Source of the DNA: Lamellibrachia columna
Lineage: Eukaryota; Annelida; Polychaeta; Sabellida; Siboglinidae
Assembly: GCA_963662155.1 (NCBI GenBank)
Contig: OY759267.1
Location: 38,940,439 to 39,004,438 of the forward strand
Length of the DNA stretch: 64,000 bases
Direction of reading: 5' to 3'
Shown here: positions 37,025 to 47,192 of the stretch, one piece after another
How positions within the stretch are numbered: position 1 is the stretch's first letter
Layout of the letters: each line of letters begins with the position of its first letter
Program-made: the position numbers and the translations under genes
The notes under the pieces: model-generated
What the model saw: the letters and a program-made list of their open reading frames with translations, nothing else
What the model was told of the DNA's origin: nothing
Database searches by the model: none

Positions 37025-37470
37025 ATCCACCTCCCCTATCGTTCGCTCTCATTCTCCACTCCCCTCCCACCCCGCCAAATATCTCTTCACGCAGTCCTCC
37101 CATCTCAGTCTCAATCTTCCTCTTCCCCTTCTACCATTCACTCCAGTTGCATCCGCTCTCTTCCTCAACCGTTTCCGTCCATTCTTTCCACGTGTCTAGC
37201 AAACTTTAGCCCGCTCCTCACCAGCTTCCTTATGAGACTCTCTTTCACACAAACTTCTTCCCTCATCTCCTCAATTCTTCTCACCCAGTTATTCTCGCAA
37301 ACTTGCTGTTTCTCTTGTTGTTTTTCCGTCATCGCCATGGTCTCTAGGCTGTATAAGTAGGCTGGTTTTACGCATGAGCTACGCACATTTCCATTTAGCG
37401 TCCGAGATACATGCCTATCTCTCATCACCCCTTCCAACTTCCTCCACGCATCAGCCCCAGCTTATATTCT
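37019..37470 (-). pseudogene. LINE reverse-transcriptase C-terminal region (proximal half, split by element A)
   Basis: The minus strand reads YLYSLETMAMTEKQQEKQQV and CENNWVRRIEEMREEVCVKE, then LIRKLVRSGLKFARHVERMD (37,165-37,437). After a frameshift it reads RKRADATGVNGRRGRGRLRL and RWEDCVKRYLAG (about 37,050-37,160). This order (YLYGLETxAxTEKQ, CENNWVRRI, AGHVERM, GRPRLRWEDCVKR) is characteristic of the post-polymerase region of jockey/L2-type LINE proteins. The polymerase core is absent. The last residues and stop are at 21,674-21,721 beyond element A. It predates that insertion. Confidence 0.8.
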
Positions 37471-37640
37471 CCTGCGAATTTCCGTCTCCGTGCCGCCGTC
37501 CCCGCAAATGGCTCCAAGTTGTGTATTCTCAAAACAAACACAATTGTGCACATGCTCAGTGGAAAGGCACTAGCAACAGCAGTTGCTTTTTGACACTACG
37601 CTTAATGCATTGGTGACATCATAGGCATTTGATGTCCCCT
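37471..37640. other. Short stretch without recognised features
   Basis: Flank of the LINE remnant. Only small overlapping frames are present. Confidence 0.4.
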
Positions 37641-37653
37641 TCCAGGCGTACAC

Positions 37654-37995
37654 ATGACTGAGGGCGGAGAGACGACCGCACTAGAAAAGCAACAACCGAT
37701 AGAATGTCAGAGGGAAACAGAGCCAAGTGAAACGCAGACTGACATTCCAGAAGATCGGTATGAAAAATGTATTACTGGACAAGTTTCGGCAGATGCAGTC
37801 TGTTTAGAAAATGTACTTGATAGTCTCAATGGAAAAACTGGAGAAACAAAAGGCTGCAATGGCGTGTCACCCAACTACACGTATCTGATTGCATTAAACG
37901 GAAATAATTTGTCTACTCCGCCAAAGCTGACTGGACAGGAGACTGGAGTTTTCATCTATTGTCACTCCAGGAAATGTTGCCATATTTTTCGTTGA
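37654..37995 (+). CDS. Possible exon, unknown product (113 aa)
   Basis: The ATG at 37,654 follows TCCCCTTCCAG (37,635-37,645), a good 3' splice site. The first ~80 residues are hydrophilic and rich in Glu, Thr and Gln (MTEGGETTALEKQQPIE...), unlike translated repeats. I recognise no domain and no partner exon. The last ~35 residues look less protein-like, so a splice site may lie before 37,940. It could be a host exon or a fragment of the neighbouring element. Confidence 0.3.
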   Translation: MTEGGETTALEKQQPIECQRETEPSETQTDIPEDRYEKCITGQVSADAVCLENVLDSLNGKTGETKGCNGVSPNYTYLIALNGNNLSTPPKLTGQETGVFIYCHSRKCCHIFR

Positions 37996-38335
37996 CTACT
38001 TGGCGGCAATTTTTAAAATGGCAGCCATCTTGGAATTCCAATTAACTAAAATCCTTTCTAGATTAAATCATTAGTGTCACCCATGTGATAGTTGTGTTTA
38101 ATATTTACATCATTTGACAAGTTCACCCTTAGATACACACTAATTTGGACAGAAAATATTGCTTTTAGCGGCCAATTTTTATTTATACAAAATGAACTAT
38201 TTTCTCCCGCCTATATTTATCATCAGTTTTGATATGTTGTTTGGGAAGGGTTGGGGAGTTAGTTGCAATAAAACAACATTTATGTTGCAATTTTATATAG
38301 GTCAAACCACATATTGACTGGTCTAAAGGCACTTA
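37996..38335. other. AT-rich stretch, nothing recognised
   Basis: No open frame of note and no repeat recognised. Confidence 0.4.
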
Positions 38336-39225
38336 GCGCCGCCAAGAACGAGACACACCCATGACAACCTGCTGATTGGTGCTTTGTCCGCCATGTGGCG
38401 CCACTGTTTTGCTTAGGACTTTTTGCTTATGTAATTTAACCTTTGACTCCCGCTACATGAAACTTATAATGATATCGACCTTTGTGCGACTTCGGCAGCG
38501 TCTTATTCACCAGGTGGCAAGTATGTTTTCATAGCGCCAAACTGCCCGCATTCGCTCGAAGTCAGCATTGTTATGAACTTTGACTGGAAAATAAATATGT
38601 TTTTAATAACGCTAAAAGAGAAAGCTGGTAACCCACTCATCCATAAAACAAATGTTGTGTCGTACATCGAAGTACTTACTGACACTAACTGAGACGATAC
38701 GTCACCGCCTATGTCCCGATTGAGAGACAGGCCTACTATAGAGTTGCCGAAGCATCGGCGTCGGCGGTGGCGTCGGTGGCGTCGGCGGCGATAGCAGCAC
38801 AAGCACGTGTAATCAAAATGTAACAAACAATAAACACCAGCTCTAACGTGGTCGGTGCAGCAATTACAACGTGTAGTATGTGTTGACAAAGTTGAAATTA
38901 ATAAAATGGCAGTTGCCAGGTATGCCAGGGGTAGCCATTTATGATGTTTTAACATTGTGAAAATGTAGATCGTTGGGAGGTGAGTCAGGGGTGACCTCAC
39001 ACTTCCTGTTCCCTTTCAAACTGCCTGCATCGTATCTGTATAGTTGTGTCTACGATTGTGAGATCACTATTGTAGCAATAAAACTAATATTGCAATAAGG
39101 GTAACATGATCTTAGGGTGCAGAGGTAAGTTTTTGTATTGTATTGTATTGTAATAATAAGGACCACATATATAAGTCCCGTAGAGTGACTGATTTGGGGG
39201 GAGCATTTTTAGAAAAAGCGGAACT
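38336..39225 (+). repeat. Outer left arm (segment P) of the large gene-bearing element C
   Basis: It matches 61,263-62,860 in reverse complement with the same order of landmarks: a CGCCGCCAAGAACGAGACAC unit, CCATGTGGCGCCACT, GACTTCGGCAGCGTCTT, AAACTGCCCGCAT..GCTCGAAGTCAGCA, a GTCGTACATCGAAGT phrase, a GGCGGC-rich tract, GTGAGTCAGGGGTGACCTCA, and GCAATAAGGGTAA. The right copy has ~450 bp extra (about 61,890-62,340). No gene is identified. Confidence 0.8.
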
Positions 39226-39231
39226 CTTGCG

Positions 39232-41135
39232 GGGTCATGGAAAATTGGCTAATTTAGACCCATTTTTATTCATTACAACATAACACCTAAAATGTGATCA
39301 TATTTGTATAATTTAGTTAATGAATCGAGTACCAAGCGCCGCGTAGGCAATTTTGAAAAATTAAAATATATTAAAGTGAAACAAAAGGCATTTTTGGGAC
39401 TTTTGCTTGAAAACTAACCATTTGCAACTATAATGAAAAATATCGCGCAAGTGGTTGAACACCGAAAATCTTTTTTTTTGCATGGGGAGCGCCACATTTG
39501 TTCAGAATCCTACGTCAAGAGTTCTGACTAGGTGTCCCACAACTCCAACTTTAAACGCCTGATCGTAGACGTAGACGTTTTAGTCATATACTTGCCAATA
39601 AGTTTGGACATGCTGCTAAAATCATCTTATTTGGCAATATAGTCCATTCATCCATTGTTTACTAACCTCCTCGCGTTCCGATTTGACAGTTCTCTTAATC
39701 GAGTGTTTGCGTGTTGTCAAAGCCTTCGGCTGGGGTACATGCTGGAAAATAGTTTGTACCGCTTCAGGCTTTAACGACAACTCTCTATACTTCGCTGAAT
39801 GATGCTTACATCCGAATGCTGCACAGTATGGTATCGTAATAATTTTTATTGTGCGTAAATCCAATATAAAATCAAATAAAAATGTAAACGCACACCTCAA
39901 CCACGTTAAAAATACACGCGATACGCACATCCTACGTCACAGCCGCATCGGGGGTTAGGGGGCTGCTCGTCGCTGATTGGTCAAAATTGCAAAACACTGG
40001 TGAATATGTCAGCCTCCACGAAAAATGACATAACACAATAATTTCGCACTTTTAGAACATATTCCCAGTTAGCCACTTACGGGATATTCCTGATTATAGT
40101 TGCAAATGGTTAGTTTTTAGGCACTCTTATAGGGGCAAAGACCCAAAACAGTGCCTTTGGTTTCACTTTAACTATCTCAACCAAGTCATATTTTCTGTCA
40201 TGATTAAAAGGGGTCGGCGACATGTGGCCTGGCTCGCGCACTAAGTAGCTGCCGAAGGAACAATTTGTTATCCGGTCCGCGGCAAGATTGTGCATAATTC
40301 GGCACGCCCACTACTCCCTCCGAAGTGCGTATATAAAATAAATAAATAGTACGTCACGTTTACATCGCATCGACACTGCATCGAATACTGTGCTTCAGCT
40401 ATTCCATATACACGTGTTCCATAGGTGTCAAAACGGTCGCATTTTTCGAGGGACAAAGCGCGCAAACAGTATTTGTATGGAGTTGCACAAAGTGCACGCG
40501 CGCGGCAACCTACACATATGTGCACAACATATTCATAAAGGATATGTTAACAAACAATAATACAATAACACACATAAATATGGTTAGTATGGAAAACGTA
40601 TTAATGGTCAACAACCACGGTTCTCTCAGTTGTATTATGTTACAGCTGCACTCCTCGCTGGTAGCAGCACCTTGACGTCTGGCACGTAGAGGGAAGGGCG
40701 CACGTCGATGTTCATTTTGACAAAGAGCAATACACATGTTGTGCTCTGAGTCAACTCGCACCGAACGTCTGTCTCTATCTTCCTGATCATACCGAAAGTT
40801 CGTTATTTGGTTATGTTCAACATCAGTAAATATAGGTGCCAATCCCGTGAACTGCACACCTGTGAGACTGGTAAAACATATCCGTAAGACTACAATCGAA
40901 CCCGTGGTTTATCTACTTCCGATGGTTTGTCGCACATGCTCAAAAGGAGCTCGCCGTGCAAACTGGGATATATTAGTTGGTTCTCGCGAGATTTCGGCGC
41001 AGCTGACTGGACACGGCTAGAATATCGGACGTGTTTTGAACCGATTTTATTTTATTCGGATGCCATTTGGCAAATGCGGGTCGTAACAAGTAATACAAAT
41101 ATCTTGTTGTAAACGTACAATAATGTAAGGAATGT
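39232..41135. repeat. 1.9-kb block in the left arm only, with an inner inverted repeat
   Basis: This block interrupts the correspondence between the two outer arms of element C, so it was inserted left or lost right. Inside it, 39,360-39,445 (AAGTGAAACAAAAGGCA... AACCATTTGCAACTATAAT) is reversed at about 40,083-40,180. That brackets an ~830-bp sub-element carrying a THAP-like fragment. I could not fix outer ends or a target duplication. Confidence 0.6.
39622..39830 (-). pseudogene. Internally deleted THAP-domain fragment
   Basis: On the minus strand, IPYCAAFGCKHHS resembles the N-terminal C2CH start of THAP DNA-binding domains (CxxxGC). LSLKPEAVQTIFQHVPQP resembles the AVPTIF motif that closes the domain, followed by a basic stretch. 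The ~50-60 residues that normally lie between, with the second Cys and His of the zinc site, are missing. THAP domains are typical of P-element-like transposases, so a non-autonomous P-type derivative between the inverted repeats is plausible. The GTAAG after GCAGCATTCGGAT would also allow a spliced exon. Confidence 0.5.
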
Positions 41136-41139
41136 ACAC

Positions 41140-41520
41140 CCGTAAGACCATCAAAGAGGCGTATATATGGTGGCCATTAGGCCACGCCCCCTTTGGCTTA
41201 AATGTTTAGATATTGTCCCCGTTTTTTCCGTTGAACCGCTCACGGGTGACTAGGCTTGCAACCCACCTTGGCATACCTCTTTGCGAGATCCTAGATACGC
41301 CACTGGCAAGAAATTTAAGAAAATACGTACGACGTACAGGTAAACTGTAAGACTTGGTACCTATGTCGGTATGACAAAAAGAACCAGCATTAGATTTGCC
41401 AAGGTAACAAACCTTGCTAAGCCACTGCCATCACGAAGACCCGTGGACTTGATCATCGTGGATTTGATCATCGTTACAGTGCGGGTGCACGAACCGTCTT
41501 GGTGATCTGGGTAGAATATT
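41140..41520 (+). repeat. Inner left arm (segment Q) of element C
   Basis: Reverse complement of 60,886-61,262. Shared phrases include CGTAAGACCA(C/T)CAAAG, TTGCGAGATCCTGGATACxCCACTG-like text, GGTACC...GTCGGTATGAC, GATTTGCCAAGGTAA and GATGATCTGGGTAGA-like text. Substitutions are common, so the arms are old. A tandem GTGGACTTGATCATCG / GTGGATTTGATCATCG is present only on this side. Confidence 0.75.
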
Positions 41521-41544
41521 TTAATTTTAAACTTATCAGACATT

Positions 41545-42015
41545 CACATCCGCCATATTTAAAGATGGCGGTCGTCAGTACAAATGTCACGATGTCTTAG
41601 CGACTACGTCATGTTGAGCCATAATTTGCATGAATTTGTACAGATTTGTGGGCAGCAATTTCAAATATGTTACATTAGGCCTTCGCCGACATTCATATAT
41701 CCGCCATTGTTAAAGATGGCGCCCGTCAAAGCCTATTATTCCATATCTTAAGAACTACATAACCTACAGACACAAATTTGATGTCAAAATATAGGCTTTT
41801 GTGATGCGACGATTTCAAATATATTAATTTTGACCTTCGTTGACATTAAGATATCCGCCATTTTGAAAAATGGCGCCCGACAAAGCTTGTTATCAGCATA
41901 TCTTAATAATTACATCACCTAGAGCCATGCAAATGATATGAAAATGTAGGTTTTTGGATTCGACGATTTCAAATATGTTACTTTTTATCTTCTTCGACAT
42001 TCATATTCGCCATTT
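41545..42015 (+). repeat. ~150-bp tandem repeats (AAATGGCGG family), left side
   Basis: About three units start near 41,548, 41,696 and 41,847. Each begins ATxCGCCATTTTxAAxATGGCG and contains TATCTTA..AACTAC and CGATTTCAAATATGTTA. They are mirrored by units near 49,018, 49,165 and 49,315 in the opposite orientation, bracketing the gene of element C. The near-palindromic CCGCCAT..ATGGCG core makes a small hairpin in each unit. Confidence 0.8.
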
Positions 42016-42639
42016 TCTCCATACCATATATGGCCACTGTAAAGATATTCCAGTACGAAACCACGGACAAAGTCACCTTTGTTCATGGTTTGCGTGCGCA
42101 TGCTATGTGGTGAAATCACATGTGAAAATACCCCCAATAGATCATTCACGACATCAGCTGTCGACAACATCGACCATGATCCAACAGCAACGAGTGCACA
42201 TGGATCTTTCCATAGGACGGGCATCTCGTTGTTTCAGCACCGAGACAATGATAATACTGGAATTGAACAAAAGCGCACACATCTTGGAAGGTCTGGCAAA
42301 ACAAGTCACCAGGTACAAGTGTGTAGATCTCCGGCAGGAATCGGTGCAGTCAAGAAAGAACTTCCTGTTCCAGAAGTTGCTGGTCTGATTAAATCACGCT
42401 GCAATATGATGGCTGATGCGGTGGAAGAAGAGTACAAATGGTGTGATTGCGTCAGGAAGGCCATTAACACATATGTTGAACACCAGGGAGAGCAGGAGCT
42501 GCATGTGTCGTGGGCAGCCTACCATGCAAAGAGGAACGAACCAGCAGACGTAACTTAGCCTGGTCCCACATCAGTCACTACACTAGTCCCGCTATTTCCC
42601 GCACTCTTTGAATGTAAAAGGTAAGGTAAAGATAAATAT

Positions 42640-42715
42640 AAGTTCTTATATAGCGCAGTATCCATTCCGCAGGACTGTTCAAAGCGCTTTACACTTCACC
42701 CTCTGGCAGACCTGT
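42640..42715 (+). repeat. SINE-like fragment inside the element C gene
   Basis: TATAGCGCAGTATCC...TGTTCAAAGCGCTTTACACTTCACCC matches the repeat at 4040-4110. It interrupts the coding alignment just before the VIACDQPL segment. Confidence 0.55.
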
Positions 42716-43198
42716 TCATTCCAAGGCCATTTCAACTTCTCTGGGAAGCATTGTGGTGAAAAGGGCACTGGTATTCTCAGTCCTGGACAAATTCCCGTCA
42801 TTGCATGTGACCAGCCATTGCTCAAGCTTGCAAAAGAAATCCAGTGGACATGGCCGCAGATTTATAGTGAAGACTACTTCGTTGTCGTGTTGGGTGGTCT
42901 ACACATCAGAATGACGCTGAAATCACTTGGCAATCTTCTAGACGGCAGTGGCTGGACGTCGGCGCTTGCTCAAGCTGAAGTAGCCACAACTGCTAACTAA
43001 TTCCTGAAAGCGACGCACGTGAAGAGAACGGCTCGTTCACATCAAGTGACTGCTTGTGCACTGTATCAACTTCACCATCTCGCTTACACCAAGTATGTAA
43101 CCTCTCAACCAGAAGCTGCAGCTTTGTCATTTGAAGAGTGGCGTAAACTGAGAGCAGAGCGAAGTCCGCAATTCCAGTTCTGGCAACTTGTGCTGGAG

Positions 43199-46100
43199 AT
43201 AGATTTAACAAGATTTAACAAAATTTGCCATCCAAGCCTAAGGCCCAGATGGCAAGTGGACAAGGAAGCCATTGGCTTATCGAGAGTCCAACAATGTTCA
43301 TCTACTTATAACCCGCCCTCATGAGATATGTGTCTACCTTATTTTTAAACATATTCACGCTGCTAGCAGTTACACAATCTGTAGACAATTTGTTCCATTC
43401 ATTTATTGTCCTCTGTGAGAACGAGTGCTTCCTGATGTCCAATCTACATTGATCCTTTACTAATTTTACCTCATGTCCTCTAGTTCTGCTATCCTTCTTG
43501 AGTGAGAAAAACATATTTCTATCAATATTTTCATACCCATTCAATATCTTAAAAACTTCAATCTGATCTCCTCTTAACCTCCTTGTCTCTAGAGTTGTTA
43601 AACCACATTCTTTCAGGCGTTCGTCATAACTAAGGTCTCTCAGTTCTGGAATCATTTTAGTTGCTCTCCTTTGTATGCTTTCAAGCGTATCTATATCCTT
43701 CTTACGATATGGTCTCCATGCTTGTGTACAGTATTCTAAATGAGGTCTAACTATTGCTTTATAAAGAGGTATAATTAACTTTTTTCCCTTGTATGTTATG
43801 TTTCTTCTAATCAATCCAATAATTTGATTACCCTTTGAAGCTGCAATACCACACTGCTCTGAAACTTTCATATCAGCGCTTATTGTAACTCCTAAGTCCT
43901 TTTCTTTTACAGTAATACCCAGAACAGTATCTCCCATTTTATAGTTTACATTCAAGTTCCCATGTCCTGTATGTAGGCATTTACATTTCCCAAAATTGAA
44001 CAACATCTGCCATTTCTCAGACCATTTCACTAATCTGTCTAGATCGTTTTGTAAATGTTGTTTATCACCATCAGTATTAACTTTTCTAAACAGTTTTGTG
44101 TCATCCGCAAATTTCAGTACGTTACTTGTTATACTGTCGTCCAAGTCATTGATATAAATTAAGAATAATATAGGTCCTAATACTGATCCTTGAGGTACCC
44201 CACTCAAAACCGATTTCCAATTTGAAACTTCTCCATCTACTACAACTCGTTGTCTTCTGTCAGTCAGCCATTGTTCTATCCAGTCAGTTATGCTATCCCC
44301 GATACCATGGGCTTTTAATTTAAGTAGTAATCTTTGATGTGGCACTTTGTCAAAAGCTTTCTGAAAATCTAAGTAGATAATATCTACTGGCGATCCCACG
44401 TCTATCCACTTAGTGATTTCTTCCAAAAAACATAACATATTTGTTAAGCATGACCTCGCTTTAAGGAATCCATGTTGAGATGAATTTAATAATTTATGCT
44501 TAACGAGGAAGTCCACCATATGGTCTTTAATTAACCGTTCTAATAATTTACAAATCACTGACGTTAAACTCACTGGTCTGTAATTCTCTGACTTATTTCT
44601 CGAACCCTTTTTAAATAATGGTATGATGTTTGCTTCTTTCCATTCAAACGGAACAACTCCCTCTTTTAATGACAAGTTGAATACTCTTGCAAGTGGTATA
44701 CTGATTTCTTCTACTGTTTCCATTAGTAATTTTGGAGGAATCCCATCCACTCCTGGTGATTTGTTATCCTTCATTGCCTTTATTTTCCTAGCTACCAATT
44801 CTGGAGTTACAACTAACGGACCTAAATAGTAAGATTTAGCCCCCTGAAATTTAGCATCAGCAACTGGTAATGAACTAATATCTTCTTTGGTAAACACTGA
44901 ACTGAAGTAACCATTTAGGTCTTCCGCCATTAAAATCCCCTGTGATATTATATTTCCAGCACTGTCTTCTAGAGGTCCAACCTTGTCTTGTACGTTTTGT
45001 TTACTCCTGACATTTGCATAAAAACTCTTGCTGTCATTTTTTATGTTACATGCTAGTTTTTGCTCATAGCTTCTTTTAGATTGTCTGATTTCAGTTGTAG
45101 CTGCATTAAGTGCCTCTTTGTATGTTGCATAGTCTTCTTCCTTTCTGGTACGCCTATAAACCCTCCACATTGTTTGTTTTAGCATTATTTTTCTAATAGC
45201 CTCTTTTGACAAGTGTTTCTTTCTACACCGTTTTCCTTGTTTTTGGAAGGGAACAAATTTATCGATGATACTCTCAATTTCATATTTTAGAATATTCCAA
45301 CATTCAATTGCGGTCTTATTCATCAGCATGTTATTCCAATCTAGCTTTGCTAAATATTTTCTCATATCTTTGTAGTTACCTTTGTGGAAGTTTCTCTTGT
45401 ACGTTTTCTTATTTTTACTTTCTGATTTTACATTGATGTCAAAATGTATTTGATTATGGTCACTGTTACCCAATGGTTCAAATATTTTTACATTGTCCAC
45501 TAATTCTTTTTGTGATGACAAAACTATATCTAATACATTTTCTCCCCTGGTTGGTTCTAGTACGTGCTGAGTAAGAAAGCTATCCTGGATTAAAAATAGA
45601 AATTGTTGGTCCTCAATCCCTGTGCTCTCTAGAGAATTCCATTTTATTTGTCCATGGTTAAAATCTCCCATTATGATACATTCCCCTTTACTAACTTCCT
45701 TTATAGCGTTTTTTATTTTTGTGTTGTCCTCTTCGTTTATGTTTGGACTTCGGTAAACTAATCCAACAGTTAATTTTGAATTTCCTGAAACAATTTTGCA
45801 CCAAACAGCTTCATCGCAATCTGCTTCCCTTTCTAGTTTTATTTCATAAGCCTGAATAGATTCTTTAACATATAAAATAACTCCCCCGCCCCTTCTTCCT
45901 ATTCGGTCTTTCCTGAACATTACATATCCTGTCAGTCCTAATTCAGCATCTGTTATATCTATGTTGGCCCATGATTCAGTTATACCAATTATGTGAGGGT
46001 CAATATCTTCTACCATAATGTTTAATTCGTTTTTCTCATTTACTATGCTCCTTGCATTTAAACATACGCATCTATAACCTTTTTCAGAGATGTTTTTCGG

Positions 46101-46252
46101 ATGATTTGATTTTGGTTTATCTGTGCTAGTGGCCTCTTGTTCTGCTTGAGACACCTCTAAATAACCCCCCTGCACTTCTAGTTTAAATAATGTTTACTTC
46201 CTTAAACTAGAAGTGCAGGGGGATTACTTAGAGGTGTCTCAAGCAGAACAAG
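43199..46252 (-). mobile_element. CR1-like non-LTR retrotransposon inserted in the element C gene
   Basis: The LINE lies antisense to the host gene between codons for ...QLVLE and ...LIELDVMTW. Its 3' end (43,199-43,225) is a short tandem of TTGTTAAATC without poly(A), as in CR1-type elements. The 3' UTR spans about 43,225-43,301. The 5' end is followed, across ~15 bp, by an inverted partial copy of itself (46,203-46,252). ORF1 is absent, so the copy is 5'-truncated or the family uses one ORF. GAG on both sides (43,196-43,198 and 46,252-46,254) may be a minimal duplication. Confidence 0.85.
43302..46175 (-). CDS. CR1-like LINE endonuclease/reverse transcriptase ORF2, 957 aa
   Basis: This is the enzyme for target-primed retrotransposition: it nicks DNA and reverse-transcribes its own RNA. 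Endonuclease (about 35-245): N40 (LNARSI), E67 (GITESW), GDFNH at 170-174, DIVLS at 216-220 and SDH at 238-240. Reverse transcriptase (about 465-740): KSPGVDGIPPKL, NYRPVSLTSV, SQHGFLKARS, YLDFQKAFDKVPH (D603), GVPQGSVLGP, then FADD at 689-692. A conserved tail follows (PHLEYCTQAW, ESIQRRATK). The frame is uninterrupted and all key residues are present, so catalytic competence is plausible. The first ~12 residues (MQGGYLEVSQAE) coincide with the segment that is inverted next to the 5' end, so the natural start may be further upstream in a full-length copy. Confidence 0.93.
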   Translation of the reverse strand: MQGGYLEVSQAEQEATSTDKPKSNHPKNISEKGYRCVCLNARSIVNEKNELNIMVEDIDPHIIGITESWANIDITDAELGLTGYVMFRKDRIGRRGGGVILYVKESIQAYEIKLEREADCDEAVWCKIVSGNSKLTVGLVYRSPNINEEDNTKIKNAIKEVSKGECIIMGDFNHGQIKWNSLESTGIEDQQFLFLIQDSFLTQHVLEPTRGENVLDIVLSSQKELVDNVKIFEPLGNSDHNQIHFDINVKSESKNKKTYKRNFHKGNYKDMRKYLAKLDWNNMLMNKTAIECWNILKYEIESIIDKFVPFQKQGKRCRKKHLSKEAIRKIMLKQTMWRVYRRTRKEEDYATYKEALNAATTEIRQSKRSYEQKLACNIKNDSKSFYANVRSKQNVQDKVGPLEDSAGNIISQGILMAEDLNGYFSSVFTKEDISSLPVADAKFQGAKSYYLGPLVVTPELVARKIKAMKDNKSPGVDGIPPKLLMETVEEISIPLARVFNLSLKEGVVPFEWKEANIIPLFKKGSRNKSENYRPVSLTSVICKLLERLIKDHMVDFLVKHKLLNSSQHGFLKARSCLTNMLCFLEEITKWIDVGSPVDIIYLDFQKAFDKVPHQRLLLKLKAHGIGDSITDWIEQWLTDRRQRVVVDGEVSNWKSVLSGVPQGSVLGPILFLIYINDLDDSITSNVLKFADDTKLFRKVNTDGDKQHLQNDLDRLVKWSEKWQMLFNFGKCKCLHTGHGNLNVNYKMGDTVLGITVKEKDLGVTISADMKVSEQCGIAASKGNQIIGLIRRNITYKGKKLIIPLYKAIVRPHLEYCTQAWRPYRKKDIDTLESIQRRATKMIPELRDLSYDERLKECGLTTLETRRLRGDQIEVFKILNGYENIDRNMFFSLKKDSRTRGHEVKLVKDQCRLDIRKHSFSQRTINEWNKLSTDCVTASSVNMFKNKVDTYLMRAGYK

Positions 46253-46254
46253 AG
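46203..46254 (+). repeat. Inverted partial copy of the LINE 5' end
   Basis: AAACTAGAAGTGCAGGGGG...TCTCAAGCAGAACAAGAG matches the reverse complement of about 46,133-46,186 with about three differences. This is the footprint expected from twin-primed 5' inversion, although the mismatches suggest age or another origin. Confidence 0.75.
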
Positions 46255-46692
46255 TTGATAGAGTTGGATGTGATGACATGGGACAGAGCCATCCACGAAG
46301 GCAATTTCCTTCTCTATGTGAACGCCTTGACGAACCACCAATGGCTCTTCCACGCACTTAAACACTTCAACTATGCCCGTGTTGTTGCCATTCATCTACG
46401 GGATATGGGAACGCTACAAGTCAAACACCCAGATGAGTTCAGAGCATTTTTGCGAAGGCAAGTTCACAGTCAACAAGACACGTCGACCATTCTCCAGGAT
46501 GCCATTGGACGAAAGTCACGAGCAGAACAATGCCTTTGTGAAAGAAGATGGGAGAACAGTCTGAGAAGCCAGCGGCATTACTGAGGTGGATGGTGTCTGG
46601 ACCAGAAATGGCCCGGGTTGTCAACGAGTTTCTCCATTGATTGGAAAAGACAGAAGCTGCATCTCAACCCAGTCACCACGAGGACAAGCCAG

Positions 46693-47192
46693 GTAAACAA
46701 TAATGTGGTCTTGTATAGCGCCCTTAGCTGCCTAGTGAAAGTGCTCATTACTCCATTATCTTATCACAGCAAATTGTTTTTGGCTTGTATTACAGGAAAC
46801 AGGAAACAGGAAATATTTATTCGTACAATACATAATAAATATTTATTCGTACATACAATATATTACATCTATGTCGACATGAGAAAACGAAGTGGTAAGA
46901 ATATAGAGTACGTTCTGAAAATAAAAGATAATGTCATATAAGGGACGGGAGACTCCTGCTAAGACTAAAAATTAATCGCTGTCGTAGGAGCCACCCTGTC
47001 GATTAATTTCACCCGTTATTTAAATTATAAAAAGAGTGTATGTGGGGAATGGGCACGGAAGTGGAAACCCTGCTTGTGAACATCCTTTATGTGCACATGC
47101 TATCCGATTAAGACATACACCTATTCTGTCCGTTCTTGTGGCTACTGCTTATAACAGCGTTTCTTACCAGAATGTTGCTTATGTTTCTTTAG
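46693..47192 (+). other. Putative GT-AG intron of the element C gene
   Basis: The donor CCAG|GTAAAC follows the HHEDKP codons, and the acceptor TATGTTTCTTTAG precedes the GCACGCAGACGG that encodes the QTAFVKDVKSL segment. The ~500-bp interval has a TATAGCGCCC SINE-like stretch, a GGAAACAGGAAACAGGAAA repeat and ATAAATATTTATTCGTAC duplications, and no coding alignment. The position is inferred from protein order only. Confidence 0.55.

Noticed and set aside
38503..39000. Minus-strand 165-codon frame in segment P
   Set aside because: It crosses a GGC-rich simple tract and is not kept open in the mirrored copy at 61.8-62.7 kb.
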